Shown: in pieces, positions 13,501-25,721 of the stretch
How the letters are laid out: the number at the start of each line of letters is the position of its first letter
Position numbering within the stretch: the first letter of the stretch is position 1
Assembly (NCBI GenBank): GCA_030268105.1
Contig: BSDZ01000004.1
Coordinates: 1,971,001 to 2,035,000 of the forward strand
DNA: 64,000 nucleotides
Reading direction: 5' to 3'
From: Volvox africanus
Lineage: Eukaryota > Chlorophyta > Chlorophyceae > Chlamydomonadales > Volvocaceae
The notes under the pieces: model-generated
What the model saw: the letters and a program-made list of their open reading frames with translations, nothing else
The model's database searches: none
Told to the model about the DNA's origin: nothing
Translations under genes and position numbers: made by a program

Positions 13501-15106
13501 TGTGCTCAGTGTATTCGCGAGGGCAATAAGGGTAAAGTGGTTTTCTTAGAAGTTATGACGCCCATTCAAATATCGCACTCACAAGAACGATGCGTCTTTC
13601 TTCCCGCAGACGGCTCCCAGTCGAGCAAAAAACAACAACTGTTTGACGAGTACCTCCGTTTGTAGTATACGACATGAACAGCTGCATGCGGGCGCACATC
13701 TACCGAGTGCATGCAGGCGCACAGTATACCGAATCAATGAAATCTCCGGTTGTACAATCTCTGGCCGCCATGTACGAAACCCCACCCCAGCTCACATCAT
13801 TCACATGCTTGTCGAGCTGGATATGAGCCCAGACACACATGTGGAGCTATTCATCCCCCTATCCCGCGGTAAGCCCATCTCTGCAGGGTCCATTAGATAG
13901 TCATGCAACTTTACGCCCAATTTTACAGCCCCTCCTCAGCTGTAACCCACAGCTTCCTTCCCAACTGCCTGTCGCACCGCACCTTTGCTCGACCTCCAGC
14001 TGCGCGGGCGTCAGTGTGCCCGCGTTCCACGTCAGCACGTGGGATGTATCCAAAGCCGCTGTCTCGTTGGCGCTGCGGCCCCCCATGCACTCCACCCAGT
14101 ATAGCAATAGCATGCGGAAGTCCTTTCGGTCCGCCTGCGTAAGCAACGCAATGAGCTCAACCCGGCGTCAGGGCGAACGAATTTTCGGGAGTCACATGTA
14201 CAATTGGAATCTTCTTCCACCGGGCAATCAGCTCGCGTCCCACCTTAGGACCCCCGTAATTAGTTGATTGCCGCTGTGCACCTACAACAGCTGCAATTCT
14301 GCCTCATTCCAAAAGCTGGGAGGGCATCTTCCTGCTTGCGTCCCAGTCTGGCCAACAAAGCCATTGAAACGTGCATCACAACGTGTACACTCACCGGCAC
14401 GCCGGATACTCGAATGTGATTTGTGAAGTCGCGAAAGCCGGGAACGCCAGGGTCATGCGGCCCAGCCATCACACCCAAGTATTCCTGATATGGATATAGA
14501 GCAGGAGCGGAGACCCGCAGACCTTGGATTAGGTTTAGGATGCCCCGACGGATCCCCATAGAAATAACGAGCAGGTGAGCTAGGTGTTGGCACCCCGTGG
14601 CATGAAGGTCGTCGCCTTGGCTAGCAGACCAGACGACGCAAACGCGGATGTGCGTCCACTGTGGGACCGCGTCCCACTACGTACCTGTTCATTTACGATC
14701 AACTGTTGGTTATCGATGCAGGCCAGCACCCATTGTGGTCCGTAGACTTGGATGCAAGCGCCCTGGCCTTGCGCCTGGTACGCCTCCTCAACGACCCGTT
14801 GCCGTTCATGACTTGCGATGATGTGAGTTGCACCACTAACGAGACGGTCCTCCACGCCAACGACAATTCCACCGTTGGAACCTGCAGCATGTAAGCCAGA
14901 CCGATGAATTGGCGATTTCTTGGCAAAAATTGCTTCAGTAACCTACATATTTTCTTGAGAACATGTTTCCTCAGCTGGTTGGTAAAGCTGTCCTTGTCTT
15001 TTGGAAACCCTCTATGCTGTGGCCCAGCCAGGTGGACGATGAAGGCCAATCCACTGAAAATTCCAGCCCTTAAATTGTCATAAACTAAACTAAGATTGGT
15101 GGACAT
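7566..15106 (-). CDS. Four-BRCT protein (At4g02110/PTIP-like)
   Basis: Probable nuclear DNA-damage or chromatin scaffold that reads phosphoserine peptides. BRCT1 (15.06-14.69 kb) starts FSGLAFIVHLAG and contains GATHIIASHERQRVVEEAYQ and YGPQWVLACI. BRCT2 is spread over four exons: GPHDPGVPGFRDFTNHIRVSG, then ADRKDFRMLLLYWVECMGG, then LDTSHVLTWNAG, then YPHVRHVHYTWLMHC. All joins are in phase. The exon from about 12925 to 9344 is one roughly 1,190-residue low-complexity, charged linker ending in the start of BRCT3 (KLVFALSGFTAEERARYAAT). BRCT3 continues at 8.9-8.7 kb (MAAGAWLLRADYLSACQGLA). BRCT4 follows (GALGRAFSGLRVLIPPGLPP), closing with VVAPAYVVDWVAHP. A BRCT pair at each end with a long disordered centre matches plant At4g02110 (established by memory, not by search). 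The first exon may lie further upstream, because an acceptor-like TTTCAG sits just inside the ATG exon. Confidence 0.8.
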
Positions 15107-16768
15107 GTTTACGCGGTAACGACAAACGCTGCGAACAGCTGTCGCAAACGATCCGCCGGATTTCCGGACGCCGATATCATAGTCTCATGTAATTTTTACA
15201 TACATGGTATGGAATAAATTCACTCATAAACAAGCTTTATCGAAATAGTTTTATGTGTCTTCACATTTAATTAGATATCATGTATATACTCACCTAACCA
15301 GTGATACGGGGGCTGAACTCCTTACTCAGATCAATACTGACTAGCCCAAATCCGTACAGCGGTGTTCGTACACTATCGGGCTCCCGTCTTCCGCGAATAT
15401 TGCCTTATGCAGAAATCTTCGGTAGCGGCAATAGTCTTTGGGCATGGGGCATGGGCATTACACTCTCCAGTGTGCGTGAGATGCCCCAACCGGTCAGGAT
15501 TGTGTTTTTGATCCTGTGGACCCCGTGCGGCACCCATCACGCTAAATCTGGCTCGTCGGGAGTTTACAAGAGTCCCTGCAGGACGCAACAGTTCGAAATT
15601 CGAGACCGGACAGCGCCGTATCAAGGCCATGTCGCACTACACAACAGGACAACCACCAGGCGCAGAATCCGCAGCCCGCTTTGCCATTCTTAAATCACCT
15701 TGGCTACCATGTCCTCCTATTCTTTCATGATACAATTTTGGAGCTATCCACGAGCCACACGCATATACGTTTACTTCCTACGCATCCCTGAATCCCCTCT
15801 GCCGTATAGGCTAAACCACTGCCTTTAACCGAATTGGCACTCTGGCCCCAACACAACCATTTAGCATCTTTCCAAATGGCCGTAACTATACGGGACCCGC
15901 AGCGCTGCAGGAAACCATTATCCCAACCCTACGCCTAGCTCGCCCAGACACGCACATGTCTAGATGGCTCCACGCTGCTAAAGCTGCTGCTAACCCAGCG
16001 CTCAGCCTGCCTCGCTTCATGCAAAAAGAGTCAGCAATTCGAGCCCTCCCTTCCGCGAAGGCGTCAATCCAGCCATAGCAAATGCGGTGTGCCCATGTTC
16101 AAGGCCAGACGACACAACAATGTCCCAGCAGTTCCCCACGCATAAATACCTCCCCCACATTCCCTCCGGAAGACCCAGTACCCTAATGACAGCTCCGCAC
16201 TACACCTTCCTATAAACGTCACAGATAGTGATTGAGTCTGCGTACCAAATAACCACCGAAACTGTTACACATAAATGTTGGGAGAGCTGCCTCGTCCAAG
16301 CTCACACGAGGGCAGGGTCCTCGGGCGATTCCAGCGCCGCTGCTGTCTCTGCTGCTGCTGCCGCGACATCGCCGGTGCTTGCCTTCATTGGCCGGGCTGA
16401 CCCGCCGGTGTACTTAGTAACTCGGGGGTTGACCTGCAGGACAAGGCGGCGAGGACAGAAAAAAGCTCGCAATGGCAATCCCTACTTGCACAAACAGGGA
16501 ATGGACAACGTGCAAGTCCAGCATCCAAGCCGATCTGCCCCGGCCCTGCATCATATACCGAGGCCATGTGCCTCTAGCTTTTGTCTTTGCATATTCAAAT
16601 CACGCATAGTCCAAAGCCCTCTAATCACCATAATATTAGGCATCGCACCGTGAACGCATCCCCTTGTCATACACGTTCCAAAGGCATGTTTAAAGCGCCC
16701 AACTCAAAGATTCCTGTACACCAGGTTTGTGCATGGCAACGCAACTCACTCTCCCATTGCAATAACAT
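15107..16768. other. Intergenic, no gene recognised
   Basis: AT-rich to mixed sequence with scattered short frames and no splice-supported coding. A TTACA at 16265-16269 (TGTAA on minus) could be the CFAP77 poly(A) signal, but it lies 500 nt past the stop. Confidence 0.35.
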
Positions 16769-19179
16769 CTAATAGCGACCCACCGTCTTGAACTTGCTCA
16801 TTTTCCACTGATCCTCGTCATTTTGTGGCTGTAGGTATCGGGATGCGCCTATTGAGTGCCCCAGTGCAGCCTTTGTCGGCTGTGGTGGAATGTATTGTTT
16901 TAATCGGCTGCTGCCGGTGGCCTCCGCCTCCAGGTTCTTCCGCACCCAGTCATCTTGGTACGCGCCTTGCACCAGGTACTTGACTGGGGGCTCCTCCGGA
17001 CCGTGGGTTCGAATCACTTCGGCGCTCCGGTGTGAACTGGGCATCCCAAAGACAGTATTGACCTTGGAGGTGGGTATCGTGGGCAGTGCGGAGCGCCGGG
17101 AAGCGGATAGCGAACGTTCGGTCCCCGTTTTCACCGTCACATCCGAGTGCATTTTCCGGAAGAACGGAAGGTCCTTTGCGTCCGAGAGGCCGCTGCGTTT
17201 GGGAGGAATTTTGGAATGAGATATGGTCTGATAAGGTGGGAAACTTTTTAGTTGGGAAAACAGTGCAGAATATGGAACTAATTCCATGTCGGTGAATCTC
17301 CGTACTACGCCATCTTGCATACAAGCATGGACAGGGTCTCAGGGAAAGGCATATCCTTACTATAGTAGCTAGGACGGCAATTACCGAGTCGTAAAGAGTA
17401 AAAACCCACCTGGAGACAGACATCTTGTTCAAGGCCTTGAAATCAGGAGAAGGTTTTGTCACATCTTGAGATGGACTGGGCTTGTGCCCTTTCCATATCA
17501 TCATGACTGCGAGACAGTTGGAAAGAAAGGTCAGTACAACCCCCCGACGTTTTTGGAGTCTTCAAACAGCATTCGCCAGCTATATTCATTTATTCAGTTT
17601 AATGAGATAAGATCATCGTATCCTATTAATGGACGCGATGGAAATGCGGGCCCCGACCTAAAGTCGTCGCAGAAACGCACCTTCACGAGCACCCTCCGGG
17701 TCTTTTGGAGGAGTGAAGCCAAATACTTTATCAGAAGGTGGGTTGTTAAACAATATTTTCTTGACGCTGCCAAGCTCGGGGTGCGTGAGCAACGGATTCG
17801 CTTCCATGCTAGGGCGCTGCGCCCCAACCCTGATGTCGTGATCCATTGTCGCGTGTCCACCTGACGGCTGCCAAACCATGACTGAACTATGTTATATTAT
17901 GATTTCTGCTGCCTGCACCCCTTACGTTTTTCACAATCGAAGGCAGCGGCGTTAAGTACAAGTTTAGGAATGATTAGTATCTTTTCCAAGTATACCTTAA
18001 AATTTTAAACATATGAGTTGACTGGGTTCTTCATCAATATTGGTTGTGACCGTGTCTCCCTCTAGTTCTTCGGCGAGTACGGCAGTACGGATTATGGTTT
18101 CCCATTGGCAAACGCAAACCAAATATAATCTACTTCACGTTAAGAAATTTTCCCGTGAACTAGCAAGTTCATCTAATTATGTCCTTGGGATTTCAACGCG
18201 CATCTAAGAACTTTGCCACAGATAAATTGGGGTTGGTGTTTTTTGGTCAGATGTTATCGTAATAACAAGCTTTCATTAAGAATGAAGTAATTTTGTGCAA
18301 AAGATTCCTGTGATTCTGGATGACCCACCTTTCCCGTTGATAAGGCGTCGGAGATGGAACCTCGGTTCGTACAGTAACGGTTACGCAGCGCGTCCCCAGG
18401 CGTCCAGGCTGGAAGCATGCGGAAGCCACACGCCTATACGGCACTTAGATGTACCAAAAACTGACACGCGCGGCAGGCTCTAAACAGGGACCGCTTTTAC
18501 GGACTGCCTACCCTAGCGTACGATGGCGTACGCAACAGAAAAGCCCTGCAACAAACGGGCTGTCCCTGCACCGACAAGGGATCGCCCCTGGTGCCAACCG
18601 CACTGGCACCCTAGCCAGCTGCGCAAGCTGAGATAAACGAATCCACAAGCCAAGCGAGAAGGAGCTTAGCTGACCAGCCTAAATCAAACAAGGGCAGATT
18701 GTTGCACCCACGTATCGGGATACAAATATTAGAATTTAGCGACCTCCATGTTTTACTATTACGTCCAAACGCGGACCTCACGGCCCTGTCAACTGTATAT
18801 GTCTGCACCCCCACCCAACAACGGTTGGCATCAGTCCTATGTGACCTGCCAAGTGGGTCTCGAGACATCCTTGGACAGAGTATACTCTTTACGCCCACGT
18901 TGAGGAATGTGGGGTTGCTTGGAGAGGTTACATCGTTCAGCGAATCCTTAACTTTTCATGGTGGGACTGCAATCCGCTAGCATTGGTACTTCGGTATGGC
19001 TACTGAACAGGTTTGTTGTGCAATTCCAGCATGTTTCAAGTGAAGGGCATAAACCAGGAGGCGTTCTTACCAAACTCGCGAGCGTATCCCGCGAACAACT
19101 CCAGACTAGTTTCACCCGCAGCTCCCCCACCTGCCAGCTCCTCGTCCCCGGCCCCGGCCACTTTCATACGTCCCGCCAT
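16769..19179 (-). CDS. CFAP77: Cilia- and flagella-associated protein 77
   Basis: Protein of the axonemal doublet microtubule; CFAP77 is known as an inner protein near the outer junction of the A and B tubules. Three exons are firm and join in phase. 17860-17681 holds [14 protein letters not shown], the family's N-terminal signature. 17506-17410 holds [14 protein letters not shown]. 17192-16769 holds [34 protein letters not shown] and [18 protein letters not shown]. This order follows the CFAP77 (DUF4483) layout throughout. A probable first exon at 19179-19071 ([21 protein letters not shown], donor GTAAGA) joins in phase and gives 269 residues, close to the roughly 284 of human CFAP77. Without it, an ATG at 17879 gives 239 residues. 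The firm part is 16769-17860; the extra exon is an inference. Confidence 0.82.
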
Positions 19180-20107
19180 TACTGCTGATCAACTTCGACC
19201 CGCTGATCCACGTCCACAATTCCACCGGCCACAGCCCGACTACATGCACCGCAGAACAATGATTCAGAGCAAATATGATAAATCAAGCACCCCAGTCACG
19301 ACTAAATGATGCACACACTTTTCGACAGGATATAACTACATTTGCTGTATCATCAAATAGACTCGGTAAACCAATGAGGAGACGGCATATGGAGGAACCG
19401 GCTCGAGCATTTACCCCATGTGATATACGTGAACAGGGCCCCGGCAAAACTCACACCGTAAATCGCTCACACGCACATCACATTTTGCACAATGGCTGAG
19501 ACCCTCGCTCCCCACCTCAACCTGCCACCTCGAAACCGACATTTCTACAATATTCCTTGCAAATCATAAATACACGCCCCATTGGAAAGCATCTGGCGAG
19601 CAGCGTGAACAGAACATGCGTCTGCAAGACATGCATCTCTGCGAAATGCTGTCACCTATTGTCGACGAGAAAAATGCACGGACACCGTCGAGCTCACAAA
19701 CGGCACTCACTCCTGCATGCATTAGGCAAAAGTAGCTGGGAACTAAACCTGAGGTGAAGACTCTGTTACTCCCAGGTAGAACTCCTGACAAAAGCCATGC
19801 GTTTCATTTTGCGGTGATGCCCATAGACCATAGCCGTTGCCCAGGCGATGTCAATCTTGGCGGGATGGAAGTCCGGAATTCGATCATGACTGCTCCCGCG
19901 GCTGCGTTATAACGTGCGGCGCGAAGGCACATACTATACCGGTACCGATCACGAGACCAATCCGCGGACAAGGCACTATGCACGCACATCACCGTGGAGT
20001 GAGAAGTGGAAGTCCGATGACTGCATGGATCAGTACAAGCTTCCAAATGCGCAAATGTTCCGTGTCTACCCCTCCCACATTACTCTCCCTAATGCATGGA
20101 GGATGGG
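19180..20107. other. Intergenic, no gene recognised
   Basis: Lies between the putative 5' end of CFAP77 and the 3' end of the K+ channel. No coding, RNA or repeat feature that I can support. Confidence 0.35.
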
Positions 20108-23100
20108 CTAAGTATCGCTCACCCGCGCACCCGTGGCTGGCGTCAGGGACAACACGGCAGCATTTGCGGCTTTACAGTCTCCTAGGTAACCTTTGAGGTC
20201 ATTCAGCTCCGCCTCAAGCAGAGCCAGCGGCGACGGCTTCATCTGCAGTTGCGCGTTTAAACCGTAAAGCACCATGTCATGGCAGGAACACAAACCACTG
20301 TTACACGTGGCAACTACGATCCGCCACAGGAAGCTACTGGTGGCAAGATCCGTATAGATATTTGTTCCTGAAATAATACTTAAAGCCAGCTGCGTGAGGC
20401 GACACGGCCGGGCCCTGGCTTGGGCGGTCGCACGGTGGGGCCCATTTTCTTCATCCTCCACCCTTTCATTTACCACTATTGCGCGCAAGTAGGATCTGGA
20501 TAACCGTAGGAATATATTTTAATAATTGTGTCTCCCGTAGCCGCAACCGACCCCACGATGTCCGTGCATTCCACGGGCAACGGCGCCGCACCTCGTGCTT
20601 GTCCAGCAGGAAGCCCAGGTCAGCATGTTTCTTTGATAGCCGTGTTATGATTGTTTCTAACTCAGGGTCCACCAGGTGCGCACAGACCTCCTCCATGCGG
20701 CTCACGTGGCATGCGCGTCGCCCCAGGAGCTCAGCCGTCTCCGACATCACCTGAAGTTGCCTGCGCGGCTCGTCCCACCGCCCAAACGCGTACGTAAGCA
20801 GGACAGGATAATGCGATGAGGTGCCGTTAACGGACATCCACATAAGAGGTTGATAGGGAAAATTGGTGAATACACACATTCACAGCCCTCAGTTGCCCTG
20901 GCCATAGGCAATTGTGAAGCAAGAAGCCCATGGGCCCAAATCGTGACGTCCCTGACAGGACAATTTTTACACTTACTCGCGGTATCGGTCCTTGACGTGG
21001 TTCATAGATAAGTAGCCATACTGTTGATGGTACGGCGGGGTGATGGCTGCCGTGTTCGTACGGTTGCGTAACGCGTTCCGTCGGAGCCGCAGGTCCTGTT
21101 GGACGGCAAGGGTAAAGGCAGGAGGCCGCGTGCGGTCTCCCACGCTTTCCTTAGTTCTGTCATCCCGACAACTAAAAGCCATGAAGGGGCATTCCATTGC
21201 CATAACTTACCGCTTTGGCCTCGGTGTGCAGGTGCTTTTTGGTGGTCTTGAGCGTGTGGTGGAGCTGTGAGCTGGCATCCTCCAGTGCGAGCTCCGAGTT
21301 GCGATTGAGGGAAATGAGAATCTCCATGTCTTCCAGATGACGATTCAGAAGGCGCTGCAAACAAAAAAAACGCAAATCGGTAAGGAAGGTCACTGAAATG
21401 ACGGACCTGACGTGGACGCGCACTATTGGGATTGCTTTAAGTTCTTCAGCGTGTTTACATCGCGACGTGGCTTGGAAACCGTCTCCCGTCACGAAGTCCC
21501 AAAGGCGAAATGTGCAGGCTGGTATAGAAGTGTAAGAGCTGGAAGCATCCCAAGCACCATATGCGCCGTCATGCCACGCAATCCAGTTCGCACCCGTGCT
21601 TTGCACCACCACCTAAAACACAATCTATCCGCACCTGCAAATGCAACAACACTGGCGAAGTGGCTGCTGCAACCTTCTTAATCAACACAGGTTTGTTTTT
21701 TTCCTCTTCTAAATGCGCTGCCCAGTTGCTGGAGAACGTGGCCCCGATCACGCTGATGGGCAGCGCCAGGGTAAGAACACCTGCTCACAGTCATGGAATA
21801 TGGCCCCGGCCAGCCAAAAGGGTCCGAACGTCGGTAAGAAGCGCCAAATAGCTCTGAATGGACTGGACTGTCCCGCGAAGAACGGCACAAGATGCTGGAC
21901 CCATGAGATGCTTGGATCAAGGGGCCCGACACAAAGGGAAACGAAAGTTAGGTAGATATCATGGAGCTCCAGGGCTGAAGACTCACACCCGCCCCCTTAA
22001 ACTCTTAGGGTTAACAGCTGCTGTGGGCACGGCAGCCTCACGCTAAGAATGCTACGGTGGCTGAAGTACACATCCACTCGAAGCAGGTAGTCAGCCAGGC
22101 AAGACATGGCCTGGTCATTATTAAGTACGTCGCGCTTCGTGGTTGCCTGCGCGTAAGGTTTCGATAAGCAGCGCGTGCATAAACCTTGCACGCACCGCAG
22201 ATCATCGTGACGGAGGCGATGAACTTGCCGCCGGCAGATAGCGGAAATGCGTCGCCGTAGCCTACCGTCATGAGCGTAACAATTGCCCACCAAAAACCCG
22301 ACACAATGGATTCAAAGGGGCTCGGCTTTGGTTGGCTCTCGTTTGGCCGCGAGTAATAACCTGCATGAGAGCGCTTCGAGGTCAGCGAGTGGCCCGGAGC
22401 AACAGTGGTGCGCTGTTGAGGTCATATCGCCAGCCGTTTCTGGTCAAGCCTGGGCAACAACAACAACATTGCGCCCACTTCGAGTGAATAACTAAAACTA
22501 TCTACCATTTTAGCACCGCACCATCGCGGGGTTCTCAAAACCACCCAGACCGCCTGCACTAATGCTAAGCCCCACACGCCTGGTTCGCCATTAAACCTCA
22601 GTCCCCTCACCCCCCATTGTTCTGCAGCCGCACAGCCCGACCTCTGGCTGGACCAGCAGCATCCGTCCGGTCCCTTAACACCCCGGCTCACCGAGTTCTG
22701 CGTTGTAGACGCCCCGCTCTGCGTAGTACATCAGAGTCGAAAAGAAGACGATGCACAGCGAGACGAAAAAGACCATCAGGCCAAGCATGTCCATGGATTT
22801 CCTCAGTGAATGGAGCACCACCAGTAGTTTTGAGTACCTTTCGTTGTGGGCAGCGTGCGTACGAAAACAAGGGAATTACTGGGGTTGTAAAGTGTGAAGT
22901 AACATGAGGGCATCATGGAAGGAGCACCACATCACACCATCGTGGCCACACCACACCACGGCACAGGGCAGCCAGATGCAGGCGGACTCGAACGTCGCGA
23001 ACATGGTGCTGTGCGTTTGAGGGATACACTACAGACGTAGAGGACTGTTTGGTTGTGATCGACTTCGGAAGGTCGCTGGTGCTGCCTTCGGCGGTTCCTT

Positions 23101-25253
23101 TGCGCAGGGATATCTGAGGGGTGAGCGGCACGTGGCAGATGTCGCTACTGTAGGCCAAGAAGCATCTATCGAACCTAATGCGAAAACTGGGGTGATGATA
23201 CGCCGACGGGCGCCCCAGCAAGCCTTACTTCATCCAGCCATTCGTGGGCCCTTCAGCTCGTGCTAATCACAACCTTGTTGCTATCAGACTGGCTTTCACG
23301 AATCCTGGGCGCTCCTCACCTGCCGCCCAGCTTGAGGACCCGAAAGACCCTCAGCAGCCGCACCACCCGAAACACGGTGGTGCCATCGAAATTGGCGCCC
23401 ACGAATGTGACGACATACCAGGGCAGAATTGCGATCAGGTCGATGATGTTAAATGGCTCGACAACGAATTTAACCTTGTCCGGAGTTGAAACGAAGCTGC
23501 GGGCAAGCGAGACCATGTAGTGTGCGTTAGGTAAGGAGTGCGCGCCATGAGTTGTTGCTTTATACAAAGTGTGAGCCCCACAGACGTGGCAGTCCGGCTC
23601 CATGGCATGACATGCCAGTATTGCAGGACGTGAAATGGGAAGGACGTGCGGATGGCAGAACACCATGTAAATGTTACACGAGCTGCGTATGCTGTGCGAT
23701 AACTGTGCGATGGTAGCCTCACCGACAAATTAGACAACAAACGAAGAGTACGCTAGCCGTTGACTGGTCGTGACGGAACACACGACGGCCGGTGGGGATG
23801 GGCAAGCCAAAAGTGAGGACTTCCAAGAGACCACGGAGACTCAACTTGAACGCCGTGCCCGCATGTACCGCATGTACCGTATGCACCGCATGTACCCACG
23901 AATCCCTTGTACATTTCCAGTCACCGTACTTTCTCCCACAAATCACCTTTTTTTATGGCTGGACCTACCGCAGAAGGTAGTCGAGTGCGAAGATCTGGAT
24001 AGTGACGCCTTCTACCCAGGTGAACGCCCGGGCCACGTTAGGGGCGCGTTCCGGCTGGAAAGCTGGGATGGTCTCCAAGCAGAAGCTGCAAGCAGCAATC
24101 AAATCACAATCCAAGGCGGCGCTTTGAAGGATTGTAAGTGATTCCGGTTGTCCAGCAGGCGGATCAGCGCATGCAGCATCGAGCTTAGGGTAATGGGGTT
24201 CAGCGTGGGCTGTGGACTGCACGGCCGCGCACTCGCCCTTGCAAATCCTGATACTATATAGGCGAACCTCAGGACAGGATGTGCCATTGAAAGAAAGGTA
24301 AAGGTGGCTGCTCATGACGGGTAAAGGTGGATTCCAACAGTTTCCGGTTCCTTGCCTCTCAGGAAACAGTGCAATGCTCATGCTGCTTTCTCAGCATGCT
24401 GCGTGCGTCCATCACCTGTTTATGGGCGGCATGCACAGAGCTGCGGTAAATATTGCGGAGCGAAGCGTGCACCCCCACCTCACCACAACACGGAAATAAT
24501 GATGGAGAGCACCATGAGATGCGAGATCGCCATGGCGTATACGCTACTAGTGGTGTCCGTCATGACAGTGTGCAGTCGAGACATGAGGTAATTGAACCTG
24601 CATCGCAGAAGTTGGGAACAAATTCGCTTCGGCATGATCTGGAAGGGGTAAGTAGTTGGAGTAGGTTGGCTTGCCAAGGCCCCTGTATGCCAAAAGTTTG
24701 GGCAGCGGTCTGACTGGCACGGCGTGACAGGAAGTTTAGGGGGTGATTCTTGCTCCCGGCGCCCCCAGAAAGCCCAAGGGAGGACGATGTGCAACCTTTG
24801 TCTCTAAAACGTGTCGTTGTTTGTTTTGGGCGGACCATGCCCAAAACAAACAACGACACCGTCAGTCTGGCCGTTGGACTTATCGGGTCGTTAACGTTGC
24901 CAACCTGTTTATTTTAGGCTGATTGTCCCACTTCATCCATGTTGGCAGGGGTTTACCAAGGATGTTGATATGCAGGTACCTCCGTGTGGGCTCTGGGAGC
25001 GACTCTGTGAAGGGCGTAATGTGCGTATTGTCAAGGTCAAGCCGGAACAAGATGAAAGCATGATGAGGAGGCTGAAGACCATCATAAACTTACCAATTGC
25101 TTGTATTCTTATCCCAAGTCCAGCCATGTCATGCCCGGAATACAGTCCTGCAGCTCCATCAAATTCCGCATCTGCCGCCGTCTCCATACCATAACGGAAA
25201 CCAGCCGCTACCTGGGCAGCCTCAATGCAGCCCTCCTGAGAGTTGCCCCGCAT
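20108..25253 (-). CDS. Voltage-gated potassium channel (Kv type)
   Basis: Six-transmembrane K+ channel of the plasma or ciliary membrane, in many exons. Exon 1 (25253-25094) ends at a GTAAGT donor. S1 is encoded near 24.6-24.5 kb (VYAMAISHLMVLSIIISVL). S2 is near 24.05-23.96 kb (WVEGVTIQIFALDYLLRF). S3 is FNIIDLIAILPWYVVTFV. S4 is FRVVRLLRVFRVLKL, with an Arg at every third position, the voltage sensor. S5 lies near 22.75 kb (MDMLGLMVFFVSLCIVFFST). The pore and selectivity filter at about 22.28 kb read FWWAIVTLMTVGYGD. S6 is split between KFIASVTMICGA and LALPISVIGATFSSNW. The C-terminal tail from 21.7 to 20.1 kb is charged and probably coiled coil (LLNRHLEDMEILISLNRNSE). Exon joins in the tail are less certain than those in the membrane region. 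It starts head to head with CAP-D2. Confidence 0.88.
24811..24859. repeat. Perfect 21-bp inverted repeat (hairpin)
   Basis: GTGTCGTTGTTTGTTTTGGGC is followed by a 7-nt loop and then its exact reverse complement. It lies in the first intron of the K+ channel gene. It could be a small fold-back element or a hairpin-RNA source; the sequence alone does not decide. Confidence 0.9.
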
Positions 25254-25721
25254 GATGCCAGTCTGGTACGGTTGCAAATTAAAACCTACTCAATGCATCG
25301 GTTCGCAATCATAAAAAATATTTCTTAAAATTTGTAATTTTATTGCAAGATGTAGGGTTACATAGGGTTTCAAGTTGTCACGGTGTTCCAGTTGGGCATC
25401 TGCAACTGCGAAAACTGACAGCATATCTAAGATGGCCTTTTTCTAGTTTTTCCAACATCAGGGTATACAGACGTGAATGAAACTGGTGTGGTCACAGTAC
25501 GGCTGGATCCAACTGTCAGTAATCGGCTTGTTCCATTGAACCCAGCAAGCGTGCCGGCATGGAGAGAGACACATACCTTTGGTCAAAACAATACACAGCG
25601 TTATCAAGTGTCCCATTCTAAAACAGACGAATTTGGCAGGGAACTTTACAAACGTATGCCTTTGCTGAACGGTACTGCATCCTTTACAATTTGCTATATC
25701 TGCTCTTCATAATTGTTTGAT
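25254..25721. promoter_or_regulatory. Shared divergent promoter region
   Basis: This 468-bp stretch separates the start codons of the K+ channel (-) and CAP-D2 (+), so promoters and 5' UTRs of both should lie here. It is AT-rich near 25310-25345. No clear TATA box or known factor site is called. Confidence 0.4.

Noticed and set aside
14163..14285. Minus-strand frame reading Y-G-G-P-K-V-G-R-E-L-I-A-R-W-K-K-I-P-I-V-H-V, at first sight a BRCT piece
   Set aside because: It lies inside the intron between two phase-matched BRCT2 exons, and BRCT2 is already complete without it. Probably chance.
17003..17016. GGTTCGAATC, a perfect tRNA B-box
   Set aside because: It lies within a CFAP77 exon and has no A box or cloverleaf around it.
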